Shown here piece by piece: positions 55,214-63,415 of a stretch of DNA of 64,000 nt; position 1 is the first letter of the stretch, and every line of letters starts with the position of its first letter. Both the position numbers and the translations under genes were made by a program. Under the pieces are notes generated by a model. That model was not told where the DNA came from. It saw nothing but the letters and a program-made list of their open reading frames with translations, and made no database searches. The DNA lies in assembly GCF_019923725.1 (NCBI RefSeq), contig NZ_JAHXRI010000001.1, positions 358,844 to 422,843 of the forward strand. The letters run 5' to 3'. This DNA comes from Zwartia hollandica (GTDB taxonomy: Bacteria; Pseudomonadota; Gammaproteobacteria; Burkholderiales; Burkholderiaceae_B).

Positions 55214-56056
55214 ATGACAAAAATAATTGACGCTCAAGTACATGCCTATGAACGCGACCACCCAGGCCGCCCTTGGGCGGCGGTGTTACACGGCCCCGCT
55301 GCCGTCACAGGCGAGGACATGATCGCAGCGATGGACGCCGTGGGCGTCGACGCAGCAATTCTCGTCTCCGTGTTCACAATGTACCGTTTCGACTCTAGCT
55401 ATGCAGAACAAGTCTATCGCGCGCATCCAACACGGTTTCGTTTGATTAAGCCAGTTGATCCAACTGACCCCGGCGTCAATGAAACGATCGATGACTGGGT
55501 TAAGACGCCTGGTACAGTCGCCATTCGAATTATGTTGAACCGAGGCGTCTCCGAAGATGCGACCGACCCAGGCATCAATCGTGTGCTGGCAGGCGCAGCG
55601 CGTCACAATATTCCAGTGAACTTACTTTGCTGGGGCAGGCTTGACCAAGTCAAGCAACTTGCAGCTCGCAACCCAGACACCCGCATCGTGGTGGACCACG
55701 TTGGACTCCAGCAGCCCTACGAGCCACCCCTGCTTGAGAACCCTTTTGGAGAGCTTGCGAAAGTCTTATCGCTCGCTGAGCATCCCAACATCGCAATCAA
55801 AATTACAGGCGCGTGCACGCTTTCGCAAAAGACGTACCCCTATCCTGATATCTGGGACCCACTCGCACGTATTTTTGACGCCTACGGCTTTGAGCGTTGC
55901 ATGTGGGGCACCGACTGGACCCGTGCGGTTCAGGTGTTAACTTATAAGCAAGGCGTCGATTCCTTTAAGCTCACAGACAGGTTGTCCGTGGGCGAGCGCG
56001 AAGCGCTGATGGGCGGCTCATTACAAAAAATCTATCAATGCAGTTTTGATAGCTAA
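55214..56056 (+). CDS. Amidohydrolase_2-family TIM-barrel hydrolase
   Basis: A 280-residue cytoplasmic protein of the group that contains 2-pyrone-4,6-dicarboxylate hydrolase (LigI) and 4-sulfomuconolactone hydrolase. Metal or active-site positions: DAQVH (Asp6, Gln8, His10, with Gln in place of the first His of D-x-H-x-H), VVDHVGL (Asp161-His162), KITGACTLSQ (196-205) and WGTDWTR (Asp234). Lactone or ring hydrolysis is inferred from family. CAGGAGA lies upstream. First gene of the rightward operon. Confidence 0.87.
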   Translation: MTKIIDAQVHAYERDHPGRPWAAVLHGPAAVTGEDMIAAMDAVGVDAAILVSVFTMYRFDSSYAEQVYRAHPTRFRLIKPVDPTDPGVNETIDDWVKTPGTVAIRIMLNRGVSEDATDPGINRVLAGAARHNIPVNLLCWGRLDQVKQLAARNPDTRIVVDHVGLQQPYEPPLLENPFGELAKVLSLAEHPNIAIKITGACTLSQKTYPYPDIWDPLARIFDAYGFERCMWGTDWTRAVQVLTYKQGVDSFKLTDRLSVGEREALMGGSLQKIYQCSFDS

Positions 56057-56097
56057 TACACCGCGCCGCTCGCTGTTTAAATCACAAGGTTGAATCA

Positions 56098-57453
56098 ATG
56101 AATGCAAATCCTCAAGTGTTTGATCTCCTGATTAAAGATGCGATCTTCATCACAGCTGACCCAAAAGAGCCGTTGATCCGAGATGGTTATCTAGGGGTAA
56201 CAGACGGAAAAATTACTTATCTCAGTCGCAAAGCGCCTGCCAGCTATAAAGCTACAACAACCCTCAGCCTTTCCGGCCACTTCGTTACACCGGGATTTGT
56301 AAATCCTCATGCACACTCGATTCTATCGATGGTGCGCGGTGTTGCCTCTGACCTCGGTTTTGCGCCCTCCTACACACCTGGCATACCCAAAGGAACACAG
56401 GTTAACTCCGAACAAGCCCGTGCTCTGGCGCAGCTTGGAGCACTTGAGGCATTGCTTTTTGGATCCACCGTACTCGGCGATAATTTTGTACACGCCGACA
56501 CCGCCGCACAAGCGATGTCCGAACTCGGCATGCGTCTGTGCCCGAGTTGGCGCATTCATGATGTAGATTTTGCAAAAGTTGCACACGGCGAATGGCATCA
56601 CGATCCGGCAATAGGAGCCCGAACCTTAAGTGCCGGCATGGCGCTTTATGATAATTGGAAGGGAAATCCGCTTGTCACAGTAAATCTCGCAGCACACGCT
56701 GTCGACACTTGTTCAGAAAGTTTTTTGAAAGAAGTGGCTGAACTATCGGCCAAGCACAATCTCGTTGTGAGCACACATCTAGGACAAAGCAAAGTCGAGG
56801 TGCAGCGTGTAAAAGAACGGACGGGCTCTACTTCGACGGAGGTGTTAGAAGAAACAGGACTACTCAATGAAAGACTGATGTGCGGTCATTGCATCTATGT
56901 GACCGATACAGATATCGAAAGAATGGCTAAGTCTGGAGCACATGTCGTTCATATTCCAAAACCAAATGCAACCTCTGGTCGTTTGGCACCTACACCGAAG
57001 CTAAAGGCGGCAGGGATCAATATTTGCTTGGCCACTGACACTCAACATGCCGACATGGTTGAGTTAATGCGCTGGGCACTCATCACTGCACGGGTACAGG
57101 AAGGCGGCGTCGATGAATCCTGGCAACCGCAACATGTTTTTCATATGGCAACGATGGGCGGGGCGAAAGCGCTCGGGATGCAAGAGACCCTCGGGTCGCT
57201 AACTGTCGGCAAAGCCGCTGATTTTGTGGTTTTTAATGCAAATCGCCCCCATCTCACACCGCATGTCAATCCTGTTGGAAACTTGGTGCACACCGGGCAA
57301 GGTCGCGATGTCACGCACGTCGTGGTAGCCGGAGAGTTCGTTGTACGTGACGGAATGCCAACACGTGTGGACATGGATCAAATCGTACGAAGTGCCGAGA
57401 AGGCATCAAGAGAACTTTGGGGCGCAGAAGGCGTGCAATATTGGCTAAACTAA
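56098..57453 (+). CDS. Amidohydrolase of the cytosine deaminase/chlorohydrolase (TrzN/AtzB-like) group
   Basis: A 451-residue metal-dependent hydrolase. A small beta domain (1-62) wraps a TIM barrel with the metal ligands NPHAHS (His71, His73), His227 (STHLGQS), and Asp314 (ATDTQ), plus second-shell His200 and His264. Where relatives have H-x-x-E, this protein has Gln230 (HLGQ), so the general acid/base must differ. The family deaminates or dechlorinates N-heterocycles; the substrate is unknown. It follows the first amidohydrolase by 41 bases. Confidence 0.87.
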   Translation: MNANPQVFDLLIKDAIFITADPKEPLIRDGYLGVTDGKITYLSRKAPASYKATTTLSLSGHFVTPGFVNPHAHSILSMVRGVASDLGFAPSYTPGIPKGTQVNSEQARALAQLGALEALLFGSTVLGDNFVHADTAAQAMSELGMRLCPSWRIHDVDFAKVAHGEWHHDPAIGARTLSAGMALYDNWKGNPLVTVNLAAHAVDTCSESFLKEVAELSAKHNLVVSTHLGQSKVEVQRVKERTGSTSTEVLEETGLLNERLMCGHCIYVTDTDIERMAKSGAHVVHIPKPNATSGRLAPTPKLKAAGINICLATDTQHADMVELMRWALITARVQEGGVDESWQPQHVFHMATMGGAKALGMQETLGSLTVGKAADFVVFNANRPHLTPHVNPVGNLVHTGQGRDVTHVVVAGEFVVRDGMPTRVDMDQIVRSAEKASRELWGAEGVQYWLN

Positions 57454-57521
57454 ATTAGCAAACTTGGCATGTATCTTGCTTGTATTTATTGGATCGTTCC
57501 AACAACTAGAGAGAGCACCAA

Positions 57522-58508
57522 ATGAAACTGTTTAGCAAAATACTCTGTATCGTCGGGCTAATTGGCGCGACCGCATTTGGCAGTGCACAGGCGCAGCCAA
57601 CCTCCGCAAAAGACTATCCTGATCGCTCGGTTAAGTTCATTGTCCCATTCCCGCCAGGCGGAGCTGCGGACGTATTCGCCCGTCTTGTGGCGCAAAAGTT
57701 AACGGACAAATGGAAACAAACAGTACTAGTTGAAAACAAACCGGGCGCTGGGGGTCGGATCGCAACACAATTTGTTGCGACTGCTCCGGCAGACGGGTAC
57801 ACCTTTTTGGTAGTCACCGTAGGGCACGCCGTCAACCCAAGCCTCTACAACAATCTGCCTTACAAGACTGAGCAAGACTTTAAAACCGTAGCGATGTTGG
57901 CAGATCTGCCCAGCATGCTGGTGGTCAATAACGACCTTCCCGTTTCAAACGTCAAAGAATTAATTGCGCTCGCAAAAGCCCAACCAGGCAAACTTACCTA
58001 CGCATCGTCTGGGAATGCCACGACCAGTCACGTTGCGGCGGCCATGCTCGCAAATGCCGAGAGTGTGGAACTTGTGCACATTCCTTACAAAGGCTCTGCA
58101 CCCGCTATTACCGATATGATCTCAGGTCGAGTAAACATCATGATCGATCCTATCGCTACCGCACTTCCACACGTGAAAAGTGGGAAGTTAAAAGCGCTTG
58201 CAGTCAGCACACCAAACCGCTCGCCCTTAGTGCCACAGCTTCCAACCATTGCTGAGTCCGGCGTACCTGGTTATGACTTTTCAGCCTGGTTCTTGTTGCT
58301 CGCACCGTCAGGCGTTCCCAACAATCTGATTAACAAAGTCAACGCCGACATCGCCGAAGCCATGAAAGACCCAGAATTGTTAAAAACTTATGAGACACGT
58401 GGCGCACAAGCTGGCTCTGGCACCCCGGAGTCGCTATCAAAGTTTTTAACAAATGAGATCAAACGCTTTGCCACCTTGGTAGAGAAAACAGGAATGAAAG
58501 CAGAATGA
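57522..58508 (+). CDS. Bug/TctC-family periplasmic substrate-binding protein (4)
   Basis: A 328-residue receptor with a signal peptide (residues 1-24, ending GSAQA), then VKFIVPFPPGGAADVFAR, VLVENKPGAGG and DGYTFLVVTVGHAVNPSL. Its stop overlaps the start of the PuuE-like gene (ATGA), the same coupling of a Bug receptor with a CE4-fold hydrolase as in the leftward operon. Confidence 0.92.
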   Translation: MKLFSKILCIVGLIGATAFGSAQAQPTSAKDYPDRSVKFIVPFPPGGAADVFARLVAQKLTDKWKQTVLVENKPGAGGRIATQFVATAPADGYTFLVVTVGHAVNPSLYNNLPYKTEQDFKTVAMLADLPSMLVVNNDLPVSNVKELIALAKAQPGKLTYASSGNATTSHVAAAMLANAESVELVHIPYKGSAPAITDMISGRVNIMIDPIATALPHVKSGKLKALAVSTPNRSPLVPQLPTIAESGVPGYDFSAWFLLLAPSGVPNNLINKVNADIAEAMKDPELLKTYETRGAQAGSGTPESLSKFLTNEIKRFATLVEKTGMKAE

Positions 58509-59401
58509 TTTTTCCGCCACGCGATCTTGTTGGCTATGGCCCAACGCCACCCAAGGTAAGTTGGCCGAACAACGCTCGCGTGGCGGTGTCTTTCGTACTG
58601 AATTTTGAAGAAGGTTCGGAGTACAGCATTGCCGATGGTGACAACCGCAATGAAGCGGTCTATGAGGTCATCGATAAATTAGAAGGTATTCCTGATCCCT
58701 GTATACAAAGCCACTTTGACTATGGAACGCGCGTAGGTTGGTGGCGAATTATGGATCTGCTTGAACGTCACGGCGTGGCGTGTACGGTCAGCTCCTGCGG
58801 TCGGGCCGTTGAGCGATACCCTGAACTCGCACAAGATGCGATTAAACGCGGCCACGAGGTGTCGGCACACGGGTGGCGTTGGGAAAGCCATGCTCGCATG
58901 AGCGTTGAGGAGGAACGGGCCTCCATTCAGAAAACGATAGATGCGATTAAGCTTGCTACGGGAGTCCGTCCAGTAGGATGGCACACACGATCTGCGACAA
59001 CGATCCACACAAGAAAGCTCTTGATCGAGGAAGGGGGCTTTCTCTATGACAGTGATGACTATAGCGATGACCTTCCCCGATTGGTGCAGCACAATAGCAA
59101 GCCCCATATCATCTTGCCATACGCCTTCGATACAAATGATATGCAGTTTCAACACACTCATCGCTTTGTTCGAGCGAAGGACTTTTCAGGCTATGTCAAC
59201 GACGCGTTTGATTGGCTTTGGGAAGAAGGAGAGACCCATCCAAAGATGATGTCCGTTGGACTACATCTCAGGATGCTGGCCAGACCGGCAAGAATGTGGG
59301 CCCTTTTACATATGATCGAACATATGAAAGAAAAAGGACAAGTCTGGTTTGCACGGCGCGATCAAATCGCAAAGCATTGGCTACAGAACTACACAGAATA
59401 A
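58505..59401 (+). CDS. PuuE-type allantoinase-like protein (CE4 fold)
   Basis: A 298-residue protein closely following the metal-independent PuuE allantoinase pattern: PPRDLVGYGPTPP (4-16), FVLNFEEGSEYSIADGD (30-46), HFDYGTRVGWWRI (70-82), HGWRW (122-126), YDSDDYSDDLP (181-191), NDMQF (211-215), MMSVGLHLRMLARPAR (248-263) and a VWFARRDQIAKHW end. Deviations: GWHTRSATTIHTRKLL replaces the usual GWYTGR..NTR loop, and HLRM replaces HCR. Ring opening of allantoin or another cyclic ureide/imide is likely. Coupled to the upstream Bug gene. Confidence 0.87.
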   Translation: MIFPPRDLVGYGPTPPKVSWPNNARVAVSFVLNFEEGSEYSIADGDNRNEAVYEVIDKLEGIPDPCIQSHFDYGTRVGWWRIMDLLERHGVACTVSSCGRAVERYPELAQDAIKRGHEVSAHGWRWESHARMSVEEERASIQKTIDAIKLATGVRPVGWHTRSATTIHTRKLLIEEGGFLYDSDDYSDDLPRLVQHNSKPHIILPYAFDTNDMQFQHTHRFVRAKDFSGYVNDAFDWLWEEGETHPKMMSVGLHLRMLARPARMWALLHMIEHMKEKGQVWFARRDQIAKHWLQNYTE

Positions 59402-59418
59402 TACTTTGAGACAAAGTC

Positions 59419-60390
59419 ATGAAAATTTTTAAAAAATTTATTTGCTATCCACTTGCATGGATTTTTAGCTTTGCCTGCTGCACACACGCCTACACGCAAG
59501 AGCTACCCAAAGTCATCAAGATGGTGGTGCCTTTCGCACCTGGGGCAAGTAATGACTTGTTTGCGCGAGCGCTAGCGCAAAAGCTCAGTACAAAACTCGA
59601 GCTCACGGTCATCGTTGAAAATAGGCCCGGCGCCGGTGGAGTCATTGGCGCAGATTTTGTTGCCAAAGCCGCACCGGATGGCGCAACCTTACTCTTCACC
59701 TCGAATGCGCTGACTACCACGGCGGCCGTGCAACGCAAATTGCCATACGATCCTGAAAAAGATCTTGCGCCAATCGCTATGGTCGCAAGCAGTGGGCTGA
59801 TCTTACTGGTTCGCACAGATGGGCCCTACACCGACACAGCAACGTTGGTGCAAGCGATGCGGGATCCAAAAAACAAAATGACCTATGGCTCTTCGGGTAT
59901 TGGCTCAGTCAATCATGTCAGTACCGAACTACTCCATTCAATGGCGGGCACCACCGCCCTGCACTTGCCGTACAAAGGATTAAGCCTCGCACTCATCGAT
60001 ATGATCGGCGGGCGAGTAGATTTCTTGATTACCACGGTTGCATCCTCAGGAAGCCAGTTGCGCGCGGGTAAAGTGAAGGCTTTGGGAGTGACTTCGCTCG
60101 GCCGCAGTCCTTTTAATCCAGAACTCGCACCAATGGCTGACATCGTGCCTGGCTACAGCAGCGAAATCTGGTGGGGCGTTTTTGCACCCGCGGCGACATC
60201 GAAAACGATTATTGAGCGCCTAAATAAAGAGATTCGACAGGTCACCGCAGAGCCAGATATGCAAAAGCTTTTTGCCCAAGAGGCAGCACTGGCGACCACT
60301 TTGACGGCGGCGGACTTTGCGCAACGCATTAAAACTGAAATTGCCTTGTGGAAAAAAGTCGTCCAAGAACGCAACATACAACCTGAATAG
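59419..60390 (+). CDS. Bug/TctC-family periplasmic substrate-binding protein (5)
   Basis: A 323-residue receptor: signal peptide (residues 1-26, hydrophobic core about 8-22, ending AYTQ), then IKMVVPFAPGASNDLFAR, VIVENRPGAGG and DGATLLFTSNALTTTAAV. The loop PGASND differs from PGGxxD of the other four. It lies 17 bases after the PuuE-like gene and 16 bases before the cupin-like gene, all on one message. Confidence 0.91.
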   Translation: MKIFKKFICYPLAWIFSFACCTHAYTQELPKVIKMVVPFAPGASNDLFARALAQKLSTKLELTVIVENRPGAGGVIGADFVAKAAPDGATLLFTSNALTTTAAVQRKLPYDPEKDLAPIAMVASSGLILLVRTDGPYTDTATLVQAMRDPKNKMTYGSSGIGSVNHVSTELLHSMAGTTALHLPYKGLSLALIDMIGGRVDFLITTVASSGSQLRAGKVKALGVTSLGRSPFNPELAPMADIVPGYSSEIWWGVFAPAATSKTIIERLNKEIRQVTAEPDMQKLFAQEAALATTLTAADFAQRIKTEIALWKKVVQERNIQPE

Positions 60391-60406
60391 AACGAGGAGA
60401 GACAAC

Positions 60407-61150
60407 ATGCTAACAATGCCTAGCCAACAAGCCTTACCGAACAGAAAAATTTCAAAGTCACCTGCCAACGGCGCACCACGCTGGCGGACGGATTATTTTG
60501 GCACCGTGGGAGGCGGAAAAGTCACACAGGATCCTCAAGCGTTTTTAATTGAGATGCCAATTAATGACACTATCTTGCCCCACTTTCATGTTGTCGATCA
60601 ATTCCAAGTCTTCGTGTCAGGAGCAGGAAAAGTAGGCCGCTCGGATGTGTTGCTTCCACTCACTATCCATTACGCCGACCGCTTTACCGGATATGGTCCA
60701 ATTGATGCGGGCCCACAAGGCTACTCCTACTTTACGCTTAGAGCCAACACCGACTCTGGACCCGTGTATCTACACCAACCAGGGTACAAAGAAAAACTGC
60801 AGCCATCCAAGAAAAGACACTTCTCTGCACATGCGGCAATTAGCACGGAGGCGGTGCTCGCTAATCGAGAGACCGTCACGTCCGAGCGCATTAATGAGAA
60901 GACTACAGAATATACCGATGGCGTAGACGCAAAGCTGTTTCGGGCTGGCAAAAATATGTCTATTGTCTGCGACGATCCAGCACAAACAGGTGGCCAATAT
61001 TTTTTAATTGTTAATGGCAACCTGACCCACGCGGGACAACAACTCGCAAAATGGTCGGTGATGTTTGTTCATCCGACTGATGCCCCCCTGTCCGTGCAAA
61101 GCGGGCCAGAGGGCTGTGAGCTGCTGATGCTGCAATTTGGCAAACAGTAG
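60407..61150 (+). CDS. Cupin-like protein of unknown function
   Basis: A 247-residue protein that I cannot assign to a named family. A possible cupin metal motif is HFHVVDQFQVFVSGAGKVG (His59, His61, Gln65), followed by a second conserved-looking stretch PLTIHYADRFTGYGP with His88, and a later half (about 175-247) that may be a second beta-barrel. No signal peptide. The ATG at 60407 is chosen for the AGGAGA upstream; 30 more codons are open but overlap the Bug gene. Last gene of the rightward operon; it may be a dioxygenase, isomerase or sensor of the pathway compound. Confidence 0.72.
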   Translation: MLTMPSQQALPNRKISKSPANGAPRWRTDYFGTVGGGKVTQDPQAFLIEMPINDTILPHFHVVDQFQVFVSGAGKVGRSDVLLPLTIHYADRFTGYGPIDAGPQGYSYFTLRANTDSGPVYLHQPGYKEKLQPSKKRHFSAHAAISTEAVLANRETVTSERINEKTTEYTDGVDAKLFRAGKNMSIVCDDPAQTGGQYFLIVNGNLTHAGQQLAKWSVMFVHPTDAPLSVQSGPEGCELLMLQFGKQ

Positions 61151-61159
61151 TCGCCTAGG

Positions 61160-62581
61160 TCACAGAAGCTTGCCTGGATTCATCAACTGATTTGGATCAA
61201 GTGTGCGCTTAATCGCAATCATGAGATCCATTTCTACAGATGACTTATAGCGTCGCAGCTCATCGCGACGCAACGTTCCAACGCCGTGCTCAGCACTGAT
61301 ACTGCCATTGAACTGAGTGACCAAATCATGGATACGTTTGTTTAAATCAGCGGTCTTTTTTGCATAGTCTTCGTAGGCAACATCCAAAGGCAGTAGAACG
61401 TTGTAATGAAGATTGCCATCACCGATATGGCCAAAGTTGATGATAGGCAGACCAGGGAAATCGTCTTGTACAGCTTGATCCGCTTCAGCAGCAAAGCGAG
61501 CAAGGCTTGAAATCGGGAGAGCGATGTCATGCTTAACGGCCTTACCTGCTTTCACTTGTGCCATCGATATCCCTTCGCGCAACTTCCACATCGAGATACT
61601 TTGCGCCTCACTCATCGCGACGACACAGTCATCGATAAGTGCGTCTTCGATTGCTACAGCTAATCCAGCCTGCAACATATCTTGCACCCCTGACATATTG
61701 GTATCAGCCAATTCAATCAGTGCATAGTAGGGGTATGTTTTATCGAGTGGCGAAGCATGCCCCGGCAGTTGCTGTGTCACGAGGGCCAAGCTGGGCGCTG
61801 ACATCATTTCAAAGGCACTTAGTCGCGGACCACAGTCTGCTTGCAAACGATTCAGCAGCGCCACAATATTGGTTAGATTTTGCGCGCCCACCCACGCCGT
61901 CACACGTCCCGCAGGTGCAGCAAATAGCTTCAAGACAACGCCTGTAATGATTCCCAGAGAACCCTCAGAGCCAATAAACAAATCCTTCAAGTCGTAACCA
62001 GTGTTGTCTTTCCGCAAGGCTCGCAAACCATTCCATACACGGCCATCCGGCAACACCACTTCAAGACCTAGCGTTAAATCGCGTGTGTTGCCATAGCGTA
62101 AGACCCCCGTACCACCCGCGTTCGTTGCCAGGTTTCCACCAATCGTGCAGCTACCCTCGGCCCCCAGACTCAAAGGAAAGTAGCGATCAACGTGACGGGC
62201 CGCCTGCTGAATGTCGGCCAAGATCACGCCAGCGTCGGCTGTCAGGGTATTGTTAATCGGATCTACATCGTGAATGCGCTTCATCCGATTCAACGACAAC
62301 ACGACTTGAGCGCCGCTCATATCGGGTGTTGCACCACCACTCATTCCTGTATTGCCCCCTTGAGGAACAACAGGCGTATGCGTCTGATGACAGAGCCGCA
62401 TCACCGCCGCCACCTCTGTGGTGTTGCGAGGACGTACCACCGCGACAGTTCGGCCGTGGGCTTTGCCTAACCAGTCATTCACGTAGGGTTCTTGATCAGC
62501 GGGATTCAGTACTACCCCCTCCTCGCCGACAATGTGCAAGAGCCGTGACGTTAATTCTTTTTGCTTCATGGGATCTTGCAC
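61160..62581 (-). CDS. FAD-binding oxidoreductase, GlcD / D-2-hydroxyglutarate dehydrogenase type
   Basis: A 473-residue VAO-fold flavoprotein: FAD-binding VVPQGGNTGMSGGATPD (about residues 60-76), PLSLGAEGSCTIGGNLATNAGG (about 122-143, in part), NTGYDLKDLFIGSEGSLGI, and the C-terminal GHIGDGNLHYN and SAEHGVGTLRRDEL motifs of D-2-hydroxyacid dehydrogenases. It probably oxidises a D-2-hydroxyacid such as a pathway intermediate. The GTG at 62581 is supported by AGGG eight bases upstream; ATG 62569 is the alternative. It follows the racemase-like gene by 10 bases. Confidence 0.88.
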   Translation of the reverse strand: MQDPMKQKELTSRLLHIVGEEGVVLNPADQEPYVNDWLGKAHGRTVAVVRPRNTTEVAAVMRLCHQTHTPVVPQGGNTGMSGGATPDMSGAQVVLSLNRMKRIHDVDPINNTLTADAGVILADIQQAARHVDRYFPLSLGAEGSCTIGGNLATNAGGTGVLRYGNTRDLTLGLEVVLPDGRVWNGLRALRKDNTGYDLKDLFIGSEGSLGIITGVVLKLFAAPAGRVTAWVGAQNLTNIVALLNRLQADCGPRLSAFEMMSAPSLALVTQQLPGHASPLDKTYPYYALIELADTNMSGVQDMLQAGLAVAIEDALIDDCVVAMSEAQSISMWKLREGISMAQVKAGKAVKHDIALPISSLARFAAEADQAVQDDFPGLPIINFGHIGDGNLHYNVLLPLDVAYEDYAKKTADLNKRIHDLVTQFNGSISAEHGVGTLRRDELRRYKSSVEMDLMIAIKRTLDPNQLMNPGKLL

Positions 62582-62591
62582 AGTGAGCGCC

Positions 62592-63263
62592 CTACCAGCC
62601 TAACAATGTTCGACCAATCGCCATGGCGGTCGCTGCCTGTGTGGGCTCAACCACTGGAACACCCAGTTGCTCTTCTAACCATGCTCGGTGTGCTGCCATC
62701 CCTGCGCAACCCAAGACTACAACATCAATCAGATGCTCATCACGCAAAGCTTTTCCGGCCCGAAGCAAACCCGCACGGGTGCGCTCCGCATCCACCAAGT
62801 CCACCACATTCATGCCTAGCGGAACCTCTGCCACGACCCGTTCAGTCAAACCCATCGCACCAAACATCCGACCATGCCTTGGGATTGACTGGCGCAAAAT
62901 CGCAATCACACCGACTCGGTGGCCTCTGGTCAGCGCAGTGAGCGCACCACACTCACTGATTCCCAACACGGGTTTCGTCGTTGCCTCGCGTACCGCATGC
63001 AACCCAGGATCACTAAAACAGGCTAAGACATAAGCGCCGGCACCTGCACCGTGTTTTGCGTCAAGCCCCTTGACTAGATTCACTAAAGGCAGAGTGACCT
63101 GTTCCACGTCCATCTGTGACTGAATCCCAGGTGGGCCTTCAGCTAAGGTCAAGCACTCAATCTTTGGTCCACCAGGCAGTCGTAACGCATTCAACGCTTC
63201 ATCAAAAGCGTCTGTCACGGCTTGGGTTGAGTTTGGGTTGATGACAAATATCGTTTTGACCAT
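62592..63263 (-). CDS. Asp/Glu/hydantoin racemase-family protein
   Basis: A 223-residue protein of the HyuE-like racemase family: FVINPNSTQAVTDA near the start (6-19), first catalytic Cys82 in ACFSDPGL and second Cys186 in GCAGMA. Family members racemise hydantoins, allantoin or amino acids, or isomerise maleate; both Cys are present, so it should be active. ATG 63263 is preferred for GGGGA seven bases upstream; 37 more codons are open without homology. Together with a PuuE-like protein it hints at cyclic ureide breakdown. Confidence 0.87.
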   Translation of the reverse strand: MVKTIFVINPNSTQAVTDAFDEALNALRLPGGPKIECLTLAEGPPGIQSQMDVEQVTLPLVNLVKGLDAKHGAGAGAYVLACFSDPGLHAVREATTKPVLGISECGALTALTRGHRVGVIAILRQSIPRHGRMFGAMGLTERVVAEVPLGMNVVDLVDAERTRAGLLRAGKALRDEHLIDVVVLGCAGMAAHRAWLEEQLGVPVVEPTQAATAMAIGRTLLGW

Positions 63264-63340
63264 GGCTAAATCCCCTTTTAGACAAGAATAGCAGTGACTA
63301 AACATGTTTTGCATTGTCAATTTATGCGTGATCCTTAACA

Positions 63341-63393
63341 TGGTGTTATGGTTGCACCACAGATCTGGATTCATCCCACACCACCTCGTGGTG
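63341..63393. promoter_or_regulatory. Two related dyads in the racemase-LysR divergent region
   Basis: TGGTG (63341-63345) with CACCA (63355-63359), nine-base spacer, and CACCAC (63379-63384) with GTGGTG (63388-63393), three-base spacer. Both use the same CACCA/TGGTG half-site; the first contains a T-N11-A arrangement as in LysR boxes. They lie between divergent genes, 23 to 75 bases before the LysR gene. Confidence 0.5.
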
Positions 63394-63415
63394 CCTTTCT
63401 TAGGGGCTCAGCACG

